Assembly (NCBI GenBank): GCA_017469745.1
Contig: JAFUFS010000028.1
Location: forward strand, 62,001-126,000
Origin: Bacteroidales bacterium
GTDB lineage: Bacteria > Bacteroidota > Bacteroidia > Bacteroidales > UBA932
DNA length: 64,000 bases
Reading direction: 5' to 3'
Shown here: positions 45,684 to 57,002 of the stretch, in pieces
Layout: the number at the start of each line of letters is the position of its first letter
Position numbering within the stretch: position 1 is the stretch's first letter
Translations under genes and position numbers: made by a program
Notes under the pieces: model-generated
What the model was told of the DNA's origin: nothing
The model's input: only the letters and a program-made list of their open reading frames with translations
Database searches by the model: none

Positions 45684-47438
45684 ATGAAGACTAAAGGAAA
45701 AGTTATCGGAATCGTCTCCAACCTCGTGACTGTGCAGGTGGACGGCCCAGTGGCGGAGAATGAACTCTGCTACATCACCCTTGACGGGACGCCGCTCCTC
45801 GCAGAAGTCATCAAGGTCAACGGAGACAAGGCTTCCGTCCAGGTGTTCGAAAGCACCAGGGGGCTGAAGAACGGGGATTCCGTGGAATTTGAAGGCAGGA
45901 TGCTTGAGGTCACCCTTGGCCCCGGCCTGCTTTCCAGTGTCTACGACGGACTCCAGAACAACCTTGCCACCATGGGCAGCGTGTTCCTCAAGAGAGGCGA
46001 GTACACAGATCCGCTTGACCACAAGAAGCTCTGGGAGTTCACCCCCATAGCAAAGCCCGGCGACAAGGTGGTCGCCGCAGACTGGCTCGGAGAAGTCAAG
46101 GAAGGATGGCTCCCTCACAAGATCATGGTGCCTTTCTCTTTCAAGGGTGAGTACACAGTCAAGAAGATCATCCCTGCCGGCATGTACAACATCGACATGG
46201 TGATCGCAGTACTGACCAACCAGGACGGAGAAGACGTGTTCGTGGACATGACCCAGAAATGGCCCGTGAAGGTAGCCGTGAAGGCCTACCAGGAAAAGCC
46301 GAGGCCACAGAGGATCATGGAGACGGGAGTCCGATGCATCGACACCTTCAATCCGATCGCAGAAGGAGGTACAGGCTTCATCCCGGGTCCTTTCGGATGC
46401 GGAAAGACAGTCCTCCAGCATGCAATCGCAAAGCAGGGAGAGGCCGACGTCATCGTGATGGCCGCCTGCGGAGAGAGGGCCAACGAGGTCGTTGAGATAT
46501 TCACCGAGTTCCCTGAACTCATCGACCCCCACACCGGACGCCATCTGATGGAGCGTACCACCATCATCTGCAACACTTCGAACATGCCCGTCGCAGCACG
46601 TGAGGCCTCCGTCTACACTGCAATGACCATCTGTGAATATTACAGGGCGATGGGTCTCAAGTGCCTCCTCCTGGCAGACTCGACTTCCCGCTGGGCACAG
46701 GCCCTGAGGGAGATGTCCAACCGTATGGAAGAGCTGCCCGGTGCTGAGGCCTTCCCGGTGGACCTGAGTGCCATCATCTCGAACTTCTATTCAAGGGCCG
46801 GAATGGTTGTGCTGAACAACGGCCAGACAGGAGCGGTTACCTTCATCGGTACGGTCTCCCCTGCCGGCGGTAATCTCAAGGAACCGGTCACCGAGTCGAC
46901 CAAGAAGGCAGCCAGATGTTTCTACGGACTTGAACAGAACAGGGCCGACCAGAAGAGGTACCCCGCAGTCAATCCGATCGAATCCTATTCAAAGTACCTC
47001 GAGTACCCCGAGATCATCTCCTACCTCGACAAGAATGTCGAAGAAGGCTGGGTCGCCAAGGTCCTCGAAGCCAAGAACATCCTCAGGCGCGGACGTGAAG
47101 CCAACGACCAGATCAATATCCTCGGCGACGACGGAGTGCCGATCGGCTACCACATCAGTTTCTGGAAATCGGAACTCATCGACTTCGTGTTCCTCCAGCA
47201 GGACGCCTTCGACGAGATCGACGCCCTCTGCCCCATGGAAAGGCAGAAATACATGCTCGACCTTGTGCTCGAACTCTGCAACACCGACTACCAGTTCGAC
47301 GACTTCGAGCAGTGTCGCAACTTCTTCAAGGAGCTCATCAACGACCTGCGCCAGATGAACTACACTCCTTTCAGGAGCGATGCGTTCAACGGCTATGCTG
47401 CAAAGACCCAAAAACTCACAGAGAACCATGGCAACTAA
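45684..47438 (+). CDS. atpA: V-type ATPase catalytic subunit A
   Basis: 584 residues. The catalytic P-loop is GPFGCGKT at 235-242, with MAACGERANEV and LADSTSRWAQALRE following, and the extra non-homologous insert of A subunits lies before the P-loop. It hydrolyses or makes ATP in the A3B3 ring. Its last 11 bases overlap the start of subunit B. Confidence 0.96.
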   Translation: MKTKGKVIGIVSNLVTVQVDGPVAENELCYITLDGTPLLAEVIKVNGDKASVQVFESTRGLKNGDSVEFEGRMLEVTLGPGLLSSVYDGLQNNLATMGSVFLKRGEYTDPLDHKKLWEFTPIAKPGDKVVAADWLGEVKEGWLPHKIMVPFSFKGEYTVKKIIPAGMYNIDMVIAVLTNQDGEDVFVDMTQKWPVKVAVKAYQEKPRPQRIMETGVRCIDTFNPIAEGGTGFIPGPFGCGKTVLQHAIAKQGEADVIVMAACGERANEVVEIFTEFPELIDPHTGRHLMERTTIICNTSNMPVAAREASVYTAMTICEYYRAMGLKCLLLADSTSRWAQALREMSNRMEELPGAEAFPVDLSAIISNFYSRAGMVVLNNGQTGAVTFIGTVSPAGGNLKEPVTESTKKAARCFYGLEQNRADQKRYPAVNPIESYSKYLEYPEIISYLDKNVEEGWVAKVLEAKNILRRGREANDQINILGDDGVPIGYHISFWKSELIDFVFLQQDAFDEIDALCPMERQKYMLDLVLELCNTDYQFDDFEQCRNFFKELINDLRQMNYTPFRSDAFNGYAAKTQKLTENHGN

Positions 47439-48750
47439 AGCATATCAAAGAATATACACCCGTCTGGAGGCGATTACAAAGGCAACCGTCTCTCTCAGGG
47501 CCAAAGGGATATCCAACGACGAACTTGCAGTCGTAGGAGGCCGCCTGGCCCAGGTGGTTAAGACCAAGGGGGACCTCGTGACCCTCCAGGTGTTCTCGGG
47601 AACCGAAGGCATCCCCACGGATGCAGCTGTGACCTTCCTCGGCGAACCGCCGACGATCAAGGTTTCCGACCAGCTTTCAGGCCGCTTCTTCAACGCCTAC
47701 GGCAAACCGATCGACGGAGGCCCGGAGGTGGAAGGTGAGACCAGGGAGATCGGCGGTCCTTCCGTCAACCCCTACAAGAGGCGTCAGCCTTCGGAGCTGA
47801 TCCCTACGGGCATCGCCGGAATCGACCTCAACAACACTATCGTATCCGGCCAGAAGATTCCTTTCTTCGCCGACCCTGACCAGCCCTACAACCAGGTCAT
47901 GGCCGATGTCGCCCTGAGGGCGGACGTGGACAAGATCATCCTCGGAGGAATGGGTCTTTCGAACGACGACTACCTCTTCTTCCGCCACGCCTTCGAGGAC
48001 GCAGGAGCCCTGGACAAGATCATCTGCTTCGTCAACACGACAGAGGATCCGCCCGTAGAGCGCCTCCTGGTTCCTGACATGGCCCTGACTGCAGCTGAAT
48101 ATTTCGCAGTAGACAAGAACGAGAAGGTCCTCGTCCTGCTTACGGACATGACCCTCTACGCCGACGCCCTTTCGATCGTGTCGAACCGTATGGACCAGAT
48201 CCCTTCCAAGGACTCTATGCCCGGATCGCTCTACTCCGACCTCGCCAAGATCTACGAGAAGGCCGTCCAGCTGCCGACTGAAGGATCGATCACCATCATA
48301 GCCGTCACGACCCTGAACGACGGAGACATCACCCACGCTATTCCTGACAACACCGGTTACATCACTGAAGGACAGTTGTTCCTGCGCGCCGACTCGGATT
48401 CCGGCAAGGTCATCATCGATCCTTTCCGCTCCCTTTCCCGACTGAAACAAAGAGTCCAGAACATCAAGACACGTGAGGACCACAGCCAGGTCATGAACGC
48501 TGGAGTAAGGCTTTATGCCGATGCTCAGAATGCCAAGACCAAACTGGAGAACGGTTTCGACCTTTCGGACTACGACCACCGCTGTCTCGACTACGCCAAG
48601 GAATATGCTACACGCCTGCTCTCCATCGATGTCAACATCTCGATCACCGAGATGCTGGACACTGCGTGGGAGCTGTTCGCAAAGTACTTCAGCAAGGCCG
48701 AGACCGGCATCAAGCAATCACTCATCGATAAATACTGGAAAGGCCGTTAA
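47428..48750 (+). CDS. atpB: V-type ATPase subunit B
   Basis: 440 residues from ATG 47428; earlier in-frame starts lie deeper in the subunit A gene. It has the non-catalytic nucleotide-binding fold, without a functional P-loop, and TDMTLYADALSIVSNRMDQIPSK near residue 250. It alternates with A in the hexamer. It follows A by an 11-base overlap and precedes D by five bases. Confidence 0.95.
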   Translation: MATKAYQRIYTRLEAITKATVSLRAKGISNDELAVVGGRLAQVVKTKGDLVTLQVFSGTEGIPTDAAVTFLGEPPTIKVSDQLSGRFFNAYGKPIDGGPEVEGETREIGGPSVNPYKRRQPSELIPTGIAGIDLNNTIVSGQKIPFFADPDQPYNQVMADVALRADVDKIILGGMGLSNDDYLFFRHAFEDAGALDKIICFVNTTEDPPVERLLVPDMALTAAEYFAVDKNEKVLVLLTDMTLYADALSIVSNRMDQIPSKDSMPGSLYSDLAKIYEKAVQLPTEGSITIIAVTTLNDGDITHAIPDNTGYITEGQLFLRADSDSGKVIIDPFRSLSRLKQRVQNIKTREDHSQVMNAGVRLYADAQNAKTKLENGFDLSDYDHRCLDYAKEYATRLLSIDVNISITEMLDTAWELFAKYFSKAETGIKQSLIDKYWKGR

Positions 48751-48755
48751 TCAAG

Positions 48756-49365
48756 ATGGCGATCAAGTTTCAATACAACAAGACAGCTCTGAACAACCTG
48801 CAGAAGCAGCTCAAGATGCGTCAGAGCGCCCTCCCCACCCTTCAGAACAAGGAGAGCGCGCTGAGGCTTGAAGTGCGCAAGGCTAAGGACAAGAGCGAAC
48901 GTCTTATTCTCGAGCTTGACCAGGCACAGAAGAAGTACGACCACCTCGCCAGCCTGTGGAACGAGTTCGAGCCTGGCCTCATCGCGATAAAGGATGTGGA
49001 CCTTCGGACAGTGAAGGTGGCTGGAGTCAAGTGTCCCGAACTGGGAGAGATCAGCTACGAGATCCGTCCGTTCAACACCTTCGCCAAACCGGCATGGTAC
49101 CTTGACGGAGTTTCGATCCTGAAGGAACTCACCCGCCTTGGCATCGAGTCGGAAGTGTACATGGAGAAACGCCGGATCCTGGACTTCCAGAGGAAAAAGA
49201 CCACGCAGAAGGTCAACCTCTACGAGAAAGTCCAGATCCCCGGGTATCAGGAAGCCATACTGAAGATCAAGCGTTACATGGAGGACGAGGAGAACCTTAG
49301 CAAGGCTTCTTCGAAGATCGTCAAGGAACGTCACGCTGCAGAAGAAGAAATGGAGGAAATGAGCC

Positions 49366-49373
<8 letters not shown>
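48756..49373 (+). CDS. atpD: V-type ATPase subunit D
   Basis: 205 residues forming two long antiparallel helices (about 5-75 and 125-200) joined by a beta-hairpin region, the rotor shaft of the enzyme. No separate subunit F gene, its usual partner, is found in the operon. It overlaps subunit I by eight bases. Confidence 0.9.
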
Positions 49374-51644
<2,271 letters not shown>

Positions 51645-51653
51645 AACTGGAAA

Positions 51654-53108
51654 ATGAGCCTGATAAAATCTATTTCCGGAATACGCGGTACCATAGGAGG
51701 AAAGCCCGGAGACGGGCTTTCTCCAGTTGATATCGTCAAGTTCACCTACGCCTACTGCGCAACCCTCCCCTCCCGCAAAGCGAAGCCTCAAGGAAGGAAG
51801 TACAAGATAGTGGTCGGCAAGGATGCCCGGCTCTCAGGCGAGATGGTAGAAAACCTGGTCGTAGGAACTCTGATGGCCTGCGGAGTGGATGTCGTGAAGA
51901 TAGGTTTCGCATCGACGCCCACGACTGAGATGGCCGTTACCTTTGCCGGAGCCGACGGAGGAATCATCCTCACGGCGTCCCACAATCCCCGTCAATGGAA
52001 CGCCCTCAAGCTCCTGAACGACCGTGGAGAATTCCTGACGGCCGAACAGGGTCAGGCCATCCTGGAGCTGGCCGAGACCGAAGACTTCGATTTCGCGGAA
52101 GTGGACTCCCTTGGGAAGGTTTCGGAGCACGACTACACCGACGAGCACCTGGATGCAATCCTAACCCTGAGGGCAGTCGACACTGAAGCCATCAGGAGCG
52201 CCGGATTCAAGGTCGTTCTGGATGCCATCAACTCGGTCGGCGGAATCATCATGCCGCGCCTTCTGGAAAGGCTGGGCGTGGAATGCGTCAAGCTGAACTG
52301 CGAACCGACAGGCGACTTTGCACACAATCCTGAGCCGCTTCCGGCCAACCTGAAGGATCTCTGCACAGCAGTGGTCGAGGAGCATGCTGACCTGGGAATA
52401 TCAGTCGACCCGGATGTGGACCGCCTCGCCTTCATCTGCGAGGATGGAGAACCCTTTGTCGAGGAATATACCCTTGTGAGCGTAGCTTCCTATCTCTTTG
52501 AGAGAGCTGCCGATATCGCCAAGGCACAGGGTCTTCCGCTTGAGAAGGTCACCTATCCCTTCATGCCGGTCTCCTGCTCGAACCTTTCCAGCAGCCGAGC
52601 CCTCAGGGACGAAACCGAGAAATTCGGCGGAACCTATTTCGCTGCCGCAGTCGGTGAAGTCAACGTCACCACCAAGATGCACGAAATGAACGCCTTGATC
52701 GGCGGTGAAGGCAACGGTGGAGTCATCTACCCCGCCCTCCACAGCGGACGTGATGCGATGGTCGGAGTCGCCCTCTTCCTCTCGAACCTGGCCCATAAGA
52801 GAATGAAGGTCAGCGAACTGAAGAAGACCTATCCCGAGTACCACATTGCAAAGAACAAGATAGAACTCTCGGACAAGGGGCTGATTGACAGGATCCTCGA
52901 AGCGATGAAGAAGGCCTATGCTTCGGAAGAAGTCAACTGCATCGACGGAGTCAAGATCAGCTTCGAATCCGAAAGGAAGTGGGTTCACCTCCGCAGGTCC
53001 AACACGGAGCCTATCATCAGGATCTATTCCGAAGCCCCGACGATGGGAGAGGCCGAGGCCCTGGCCGGAGAAGTGATCGCCCTTGCAAACAAGATAATCA
53101 AAGGATAA
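51654..53108 (+). CDS. glmM: phosphoglucosamine mutase or phosphohexomutase
   Basis: 484 residues of the alpha-D-phosphohexomutase family. The phosphoserine is S109 in TASHNP, the metal loop is DPDVDRLA, the sugar loop GEGNGG and the phosphate loop RRSNTEP. Bacteroidetes have one such long enzyme, taken to be GlmM, which makes GlcN-1-phosphate for the cell wall; phosphomannomutase is the alternative. It follows the V-ATPase by 9 bases and may be read through from that operon. Confidence 0.85.
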   Translation: MSLIKSISGIRGTIGGKPGDGLSPVDIVKFTYAYCATLPSRKAKPQGRKYKIVVGKDARLSGEMVENLVVGTLMACGVDVVKIGFASTPTTEMAVTFAGADGGIILTASHNPRQWNALKLLNDRGEFLTAEQGQAILELAETEDFDFAEVDSLGKVSEHDYTDEHLDAILTLRAVDTEAIRSAGFKVVLDAINSVGGIIMPRLLERLGVECVKLNCEPTGDFAHNPEPLPANLKDLCTAVVEEHADLGISVDPDVDRLAFICEDGEPFVEEYTLVSVASYLFERAADIAKAQGLPLEKVTYPFMPVSCSNLSSSRALRDETEKFGGTYFAAAVGEVNVTTKMHEMNALIGGEGNGGVIYPALHSGRDAMVGVALFLSNLAHKRMKVSELKKTYPEYHIAKNKIELSDKGLIDRILEAMKKAYASEEVNCIDGVKISFESERKWVHLRRSNTEPIIRIYSEAPTMGEAEALAGEVIALANKIIKG

Positions 53109-53109
53109 G

Positions 53110-54174
53110 ATGTTTTCATTCAGGACGACTGCGCTGGAGGACCAGCTTGACAAGGCTCTGCTGAGCGGCAGGGTCGGCTGTTTCTGCACCCAGAACTGCT
53201 GGGACACCGCCCGCGGCCGTTACATGTACGACCTGTTCCGTGAACGTGGGAACCTGAAGACGGTCTTCAATCCCAAGGGAGCCGAACTCACACCTGGAAC
53301 CAACCACATATCCTTTGAAAGAGAAGCCCTGACGGAACTTGATGCTGTCGTGGTAGAGATTCAGGATGCAGGAGCCAGGTACTTCAACTACAGCAAGGAT
53401 GTCTTCCAGCTGATGGAGGTCCTTGTAACTATGGAGAACCCGCCGGCACTCTACATCGTCGATCACATCAACCCCGCAGGAAGGATTGTGGAAGGATCCA
53501 TGCCTTCAGGCCCTGTCGAGCCGCACACGCCCAAAGTCGCCCACAGGCACGGACTGACCCTCGGTGAGCTCTGCACGCTGTACTACACTGAGATTGGAGC
53601 AAGCTTCCCCCTCCACGTGGTTTCCGCGCTTGCAAACGACTCGACCCGCCAGCTGCTTCCATGGACGATAGCCCCGGCCTCAGACATCCCTGGGATGTTC
53701 ACCTGCCAGATGTATTCGGGGGGCGGACTTTGGAACAACACCACCATCACCCCCGCCATCGGAACGGCAAGGCCTTATGAATATTTCGGAGCGCCGTTCA
53801 TCCGTCACAACCCCCTGGAAGTGATCCCGGCGCCGAGCGGAGTGCTTATGCGTCCCTGCTCATTCACCCCTTCCGCCGGCCGCTACGAGGGCCAGCGCTG
53901 CCAGGGCTTCCAGATCATGCTCCAGCCCGGAGCGGAGTACCATTCGCTGCTCCACACGGTCCAGCTCATGCGTTACTTCCTGGAAAGATATTCCCAGTTC
54001 GAACTGGCGGCAGGCTTTGCCGAGAAGCTCTCCGACCAAGGAATAATGAGCTACCTCCGCGGAGAGACCTCCTTCCAGGAGGCCAGGGAGCATGTCAAGG
54101 TCGAGGAACAGAAGTGGATACGCAAGGCCAAACGGTACACCCTGTACGACGACCAGCCGTACAGGATCAAGTAA
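53110..54174 (+). CDS. NamZ-like DUF1343 protein without a signal peptide
   Basis: 354 residues. DUF1343 landmarks are VVEIQDAGARYFNY (about 80-93), INPAGRIVEG (about 120-129), HRHGLTLGELC (about 144-154) and a late LLHTVQLM. NamZ of this family is an exo-beta-N-acetylmuramidase that cleaves MurNAc from peptidoglycan fragments. The N-terminus is polar, so unlike many relatives it should stay in the cytoplasm. It begins one base after glmM's stop, suggesting cell-wall sugar recycling. Activity is inferred from the family only. Confidence 0.75.
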   Translation: MFSFRTTALEDQLDKALLSGRVGCFCTQNCWDTARGRYMYDLFRERGNLKTVFNPKGAELTPGTNHISFEREALTELDAVVVEIQDAGARYFNYSKDVFQLMEVLVTMENPPALYIVDHINPAGRIVEGSMPSGPVEPHTPKVAHRHGLTLGELCTLYYTEIGASFPLHVVSALANDSTRQLLPWTIAPASDIPGMFTCQMYSGGGLWNNTTITPAIGTARPYEYFGAPFIRHNPLEVIPAPSGVLMRPCSFTPSAGRYEGQRCQGFQIMLQPGAEYHSLLHTVQLMRYFLERYSQFELAAGFAEKLSDQGIMSYLRGETSFQEAREHVKVEEQKWIRKAKRYTLYDDQPYRIK

Positions 54175-54192
54175 GTTTTTTTGCCGATGTGC

Positions 54193-54222
54193 TTGTCTTT
54201 TGAAGGAAAAAGGTTATCTTTG
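54193..54222 (+). promoter_or_regulatory. promoter of rpmE2
   Basis: TTG at 54193-54195, a 19-base spacer and TATCTTTG at 54215-54222, giving a leader of about 40 bases before L31. Confidence 0.7.
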
Positions 54223-54266
54223 CAGGCTTTTTACAGCGAAAGATTGTACAATTAAATCGTAAAGCA

Positions 54267-54518
54267 ATGAAAAAAGGACTTCATCCCGAAACCTACCGCC
54301 TTGTAGCTTTCAAGGATATGTCAAACGAAACCGTGTTCATCACCCGTTCCTGCGCAGAGACCAAAGAGACTCTGATGGTGGACGGCGTCGAGTACCCGGT
54401 CGTGAAGGTTGAGATCTCCAACACCTCTCATCCCTTCTACACTGGCAAGGTCAAGCTCGTTGACACCGCCGGTCGCGTCGACAAATTCTACCAGAGATAC
54501 AAGGACCGCAGGAAATAA
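54267..54518 (+). CDS. rpmE2: 50S ribosomal protein L31, type B
   Basis: 83 residues. The type B form has the LVAFKDMSNETVFITRS and HPFYTGKVKLVDTAGRVDKF segments and lacks the zinc-binding cysteines of type A (only C29 remains), so it needs no zinc. It is transcribed alone between its own promoter and a strong terminator. Confidence 0.96.
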   Translation: MKKGLHPETYRLVAFKDMSNETVFITRSCAETKETLMVDGVEYPVVKVEISNTSHPFYTGKVKLVDTAGRVDKFYQRYKDRRK

Positions 54519-54540
54519 TCCCCCGCGGACAAAGGAAACA

Positions 54541-54573
54541 AAAAAAGTCGCACAAGGTTGCGACTTTTTTTTT
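54541..54573 (+). terminator. intrinsic terminator of rpmE2
   Basis: A 12-bp perfect stem (54541-54552 with 54559-54570) with a CAAGGT loop and a run of nine T. Its T tract contains the TTG of the next promoter. Confidence 0.9.
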
Positions 54574-54601
54574 GTAGGATTCAGTTTTTTGCCTATCTTT
54601 G
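54572..54601 (+). promoter_or_regulatory. promoter of tRNA-Glu
   Basis: TTG at 54572-54574, a 19-base spacer and TATCTTTG at 54594-54601, placing the start of transcription just ahead of the tRNA at 54616. Confidence 0.7.
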
Positions 54602-54615
54602 CAATCCCGAACAAC

Positions 54616-54687
54616 GCTGGGTTCGTATAACGGTTAGTACTCAAGATTCTCAATCTTGCAATAGGAGTTCGATTCTCCTACCCAGTA
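54616..54687 (+). tRNA. tRNA-Glu (CUC anticodon)
   Basis: A full cloverleaf: acceptor GCTGGGT with ACCCAGT (first pair G-T), D arm with AACGGTTA, anticodon stem CAAGA/TCTTG with loop TTCTCAA (anticodon CTC at 54649-54651), short variable region, and T arm AGGAG-TTCGATT-CTCCT. The D and T arms resemble bacterial tRNA-Glu. CCA is not encoded. It would read GAG codons, which are common in these genes. Confidence 0.93.
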
Positions 54688-54718
54688 CTAAGGTGCCGAA
54701 AGGCGCCAATGACACAAT

Positions 54719-54756
54719 GACGGAAGCATCTCTTGCTACCGTCGTTTTCTTTTTTC
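54719..54756 (+). terminator. terminator of the tRNA-Glu transcript
   Basis: GACGG-A-AGCA pairs with TGCT-A-CCGTC (54719-54728 with 54734-54743), with an A/A mismatch, followed by a T-rich run. A smaller GGTGCC/GGCGCC hairpin with a GAAA loop lies just before it (54692-54707). Confidence 0.75.
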
Positions 54757-54802
54757 GTGATTTTTCATTAATATAGCATATTCGAAAAATCATCAAGCCA
54801 AC

Positions 54803-55828
54803 ATGGAACTTTTAATCGGTCTTCTCATCATCGCGATCGGCGCCTTCTGCCAGTCGTCAAGCTATGTTCCTATCAACAAGATCAAGGATTGGAGTTGGGA
54901 GAGTTACTGGATAGTCCAGGGAGTGTTCGCCTGGCTCATATTCCCTCTTATCGGAGCCCTGCTCTCGGTCTCCGGGACCGGCGGCAGCTTCGGCGACCTG
55001 CTCGCATTGATCAATTCCAACCCTAAGGCAGCATGGATGACCATCCTGTTCGGCGCCCTCTGGGGAGTCGGAGGTCTTACCTTCGGCCTCTCGATGCGCT
55101 ATCTGGGCGTTGCCCTCGGCCAGTCGATCGCCCTCGGCACCTGCTCCGGACTCGGAGCCATCCTTGGGCCCGTCTTCACCGGACATGCCAGCGACCTGAC
55201 TTCCGCAGTCATAATCGGAGTCGTAGTGACCCTGATAGGTATAGCAATCATCGGAATCGCCGGCGGGATGAAGTCTGCAGCCCTTCCTGAAGAGGAGAAG
55301 AAAAAGACCGTCAAGGATTTCAACTTCGGTAAAGGAATATTCGTGGCCCTTCTGGCCGGTTTCATGAGCGCCTGCTTCAACATCGGTCTGAGTTTCGGGG
55401 AAGGCCTGTTCCTGAATGGTACCAAGCCTATCTTCCAGACACTTCCGGCCACCATGCTCGTGACCTTCGGCGGCTTCCTGACCAATGCAGTCTACTGCTT
55501 CTTCCAGAACAGCAGGAACAAGACCTGGGGAGACTACAAGAAGGGCAATCTGTGGGCGAACAACCTGGCCTTCTGTTGCCTGGCAGGCCTGCTCTGGTAC
55601 AGCCAGTTCTTCGGACTCAGCCTCGGCAAGGGCTTCCTCACCAACTACCCTGTCCTCATCACCTTCAGCTGGTGCATCCTCATGGCGCTCAACGTCACCT
55701 TCTCCAATGTCTGGGGAATCATCCTCAAGGAGTGGAAAGGGGGTTCAAAGAAGACGATCGCCGTGCTGGTCATAGGACTGGTCGTGCTGGTGTTCAGCAC
55801 CTTCCTTCCCCAGTTGCTTGCGAACTGA
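54803..55828 (+). CDS. rhaT: L-rhamnose:proton symporter
   Basis: 341 residues with ten membrane helices in the RhaT (drug/metabolite-like) fold. GAFCQSSSYVPINKIKDWSWE near residues 13-33 and SMRYLGVALGQSIALGTCSG near 99-118 are characteristic. It imports L-rhamnose with a proton. It stands alone, some 39 kb from rhaBA, and no exact TAnnTTTG promoter precedes it, which would suit activator control. Confidence 0.92.
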   Translation: MELLIGLLIIAIGAFCQSSSYVPINKIKDWSWESYWIVQGVFAWLIFPLIGALLSVSGTGGSFGDLLALINSNPKAAWMTILFGALWGVGGLTFGLSMRYLGVALGQSIALGTCSGLGAILGPVFTGHASDLTSAVIIGVVVTLIGIAIIGIAGGMKSAALPEEEKKKTVKDFNFGKGIFVALLAGFMSACFNIGLSFGEGLFLNGTKPIFQTLPATMLVTFGGFLTNAVYCFFQNSRNKTWGDYKKGNLWANNLAFCCLAGLLWYSQFFGLSLGKGFLTNYPVLITFSWCILMALNVTFSNVWGIILKEWKGGSKKTIAVLVIGLVVLVFSTFLPQLLAN

Positions 55829-55831
55829 TCT

Positions 55832-56917
55832 CTAGTGCAGCTTAAGCCTGCACATGAGGCCGAGCTCTATGCGGTTCCTGTCGAAGGCCTGCAGACCTGA
55901 AGCCTCGGAGAAACTCACATGCCTTCCGATCCAGGCCAGATAGAACCTGAGGTTCTGGCCATCGAATGGATAGTACTCAAGTCCGCCCATGTAACCGGCG
56001 GACTTTCTGTAATTATGCAAGGGGGCCACGTCACGGACGCTGACGGTCTCGTACATTCCCTTCGCCCAGAGGTTCCACCCCTCTGCAAACTGCCATTCGG
56101 CCTTCACCACGAAAGATTTCTGGAACACATTCTCGAAACAAGGGTTGAATCCGTTCAGAAGGTACCTCGCGCCATCCTCGGAAGCATATTCCAAACGGTC
56201 GATGTCATCCCAGCAAGCCATGAAATCTCCGAATATCTGGAACTTCGGGAGGCATATCTTTTCACCACCAAGGATGAACCTGGACCAGGCGCCCTCTGCC
56301 ATGGAGGCTGCCGCCACGCTCCATCTTCCGAGAAGCAGCCCGTCGAAGAAGGAACTGTTCCAGTTTAGGATGTACTCGAACGGGGCAGGGCTGTCGGAAT
56401 AGGTACTGTGTGTGTCAGTGAAGCGGTCGTTGGAGGACGTGGTCATCATCGCCACAAATTCCTGGGTCGGTAGAGGCTGCCATGCCATCGTGATCCCCGC
56501 ATGAAAGATCGACATCCTTTCCAGGTAGTCTGAATAATCATACACGAAGATCGGATTGAGCTCATATTCAAAGCCGCCATGGAACTGGCACTGCTTGCCT
56601 ATCATGAAGGAGAGTTTGTCAGTTGCATGCCAACCTACCATCATGAAGTCGGTACCCTTGGAAAAATGGTCCAGGGTACCGGGTGTCATCGGCTTGGTGA
56701 GCTGCTGCCGGATGCGATAGAACAGTTTGTCCGTGAGGTTGCCCTTCATCTCCAGGCGAAGATCCTTGTTCTCGAAGCGGGACTGGGCAGGAGAAGGAGA
56801 TACGGTTGCCGAAGCATTCGCATGCCAGTTGACATAGATGTTGAAAGGGCCGTCGTCCTGGGCGGAAAGCACTACCGATGAAAAGAGCAGTGCGATTATG
56901 GTTATCAGTCGTGTCAT
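55832..56917 (-). CDS. outer-membrane porin (OprO/P-like barrel)
   Basis: 361 residues from ATG 56917, which opens a clear signal peptide (cut after residue 20, SAQ). The rest alternates short beta strands with aromatic belts (FEYELNPIFVYDYSDYLERMS, YEYPFDGQ-type repeats near the end), without motifs, and resembles the phosphate-selective porin O/P family that Bacteroidetes use for several small solutes. Transported solute unknown. Its promoter is divergent from the esterase gene. Confidence 0.7.
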   Translation of the reverse strand: MTRLITIIALLFSSVVLSAQDDGPFNIYVNWHANASATVSPSPAQSRFENKDLRLEMKGNLTDKLFYRIRQQLTKPMTPGTLDHFSKGTDFMMVGWHATDKLSFMIGKQCQFHGGFEYELNPIFVYDYSDYLERMSIFHAGITMAWQPLPTQEFVAMMTTSSNDRFTDTHSTYSDSPAPFEYILNWNSSFFDGLLLGRWSVAAASMAEGAWSRFILGGEKICLPKFQIFGDFMACWDDIDRLEYASEDGARYLLNGFNPCFENVFQKSFVVKAEWQFAEGWNLWAKGMYETVSVRDVAPLHNYRKSAGYMGGLEYYPFDGQNLRFYLAWIGRHVSFSEASGLQAFDRNRIELGLMCRLKLH

Positions 56918-56934
56918 CTCTGTTATTGCGGACG

Positions 56935-56942
56935 CAAATATA
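56935..56942 (-). promoter_or_regulatory. promoter -7 element of the porin gene (TATATTTG)
   Basis: An exact TAnnTTTG match on the minus strand, 17 bases upstream of the porin ATG. Confidence 0.6.
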
Positions 56943-57002
56943 GTACTTTTTGCAGAACCGAAAAACTTCATTAACTTTAACAGATATAACTATCTGCAAA
57001 AG

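Noticed and set aside
45528..46544. A 338-codon minus-strand frame opposite V-ATPase subunits
   Set aside because: Antisense to clear DUF2764 and subunit A genes; codon bias mirrors the real genes.
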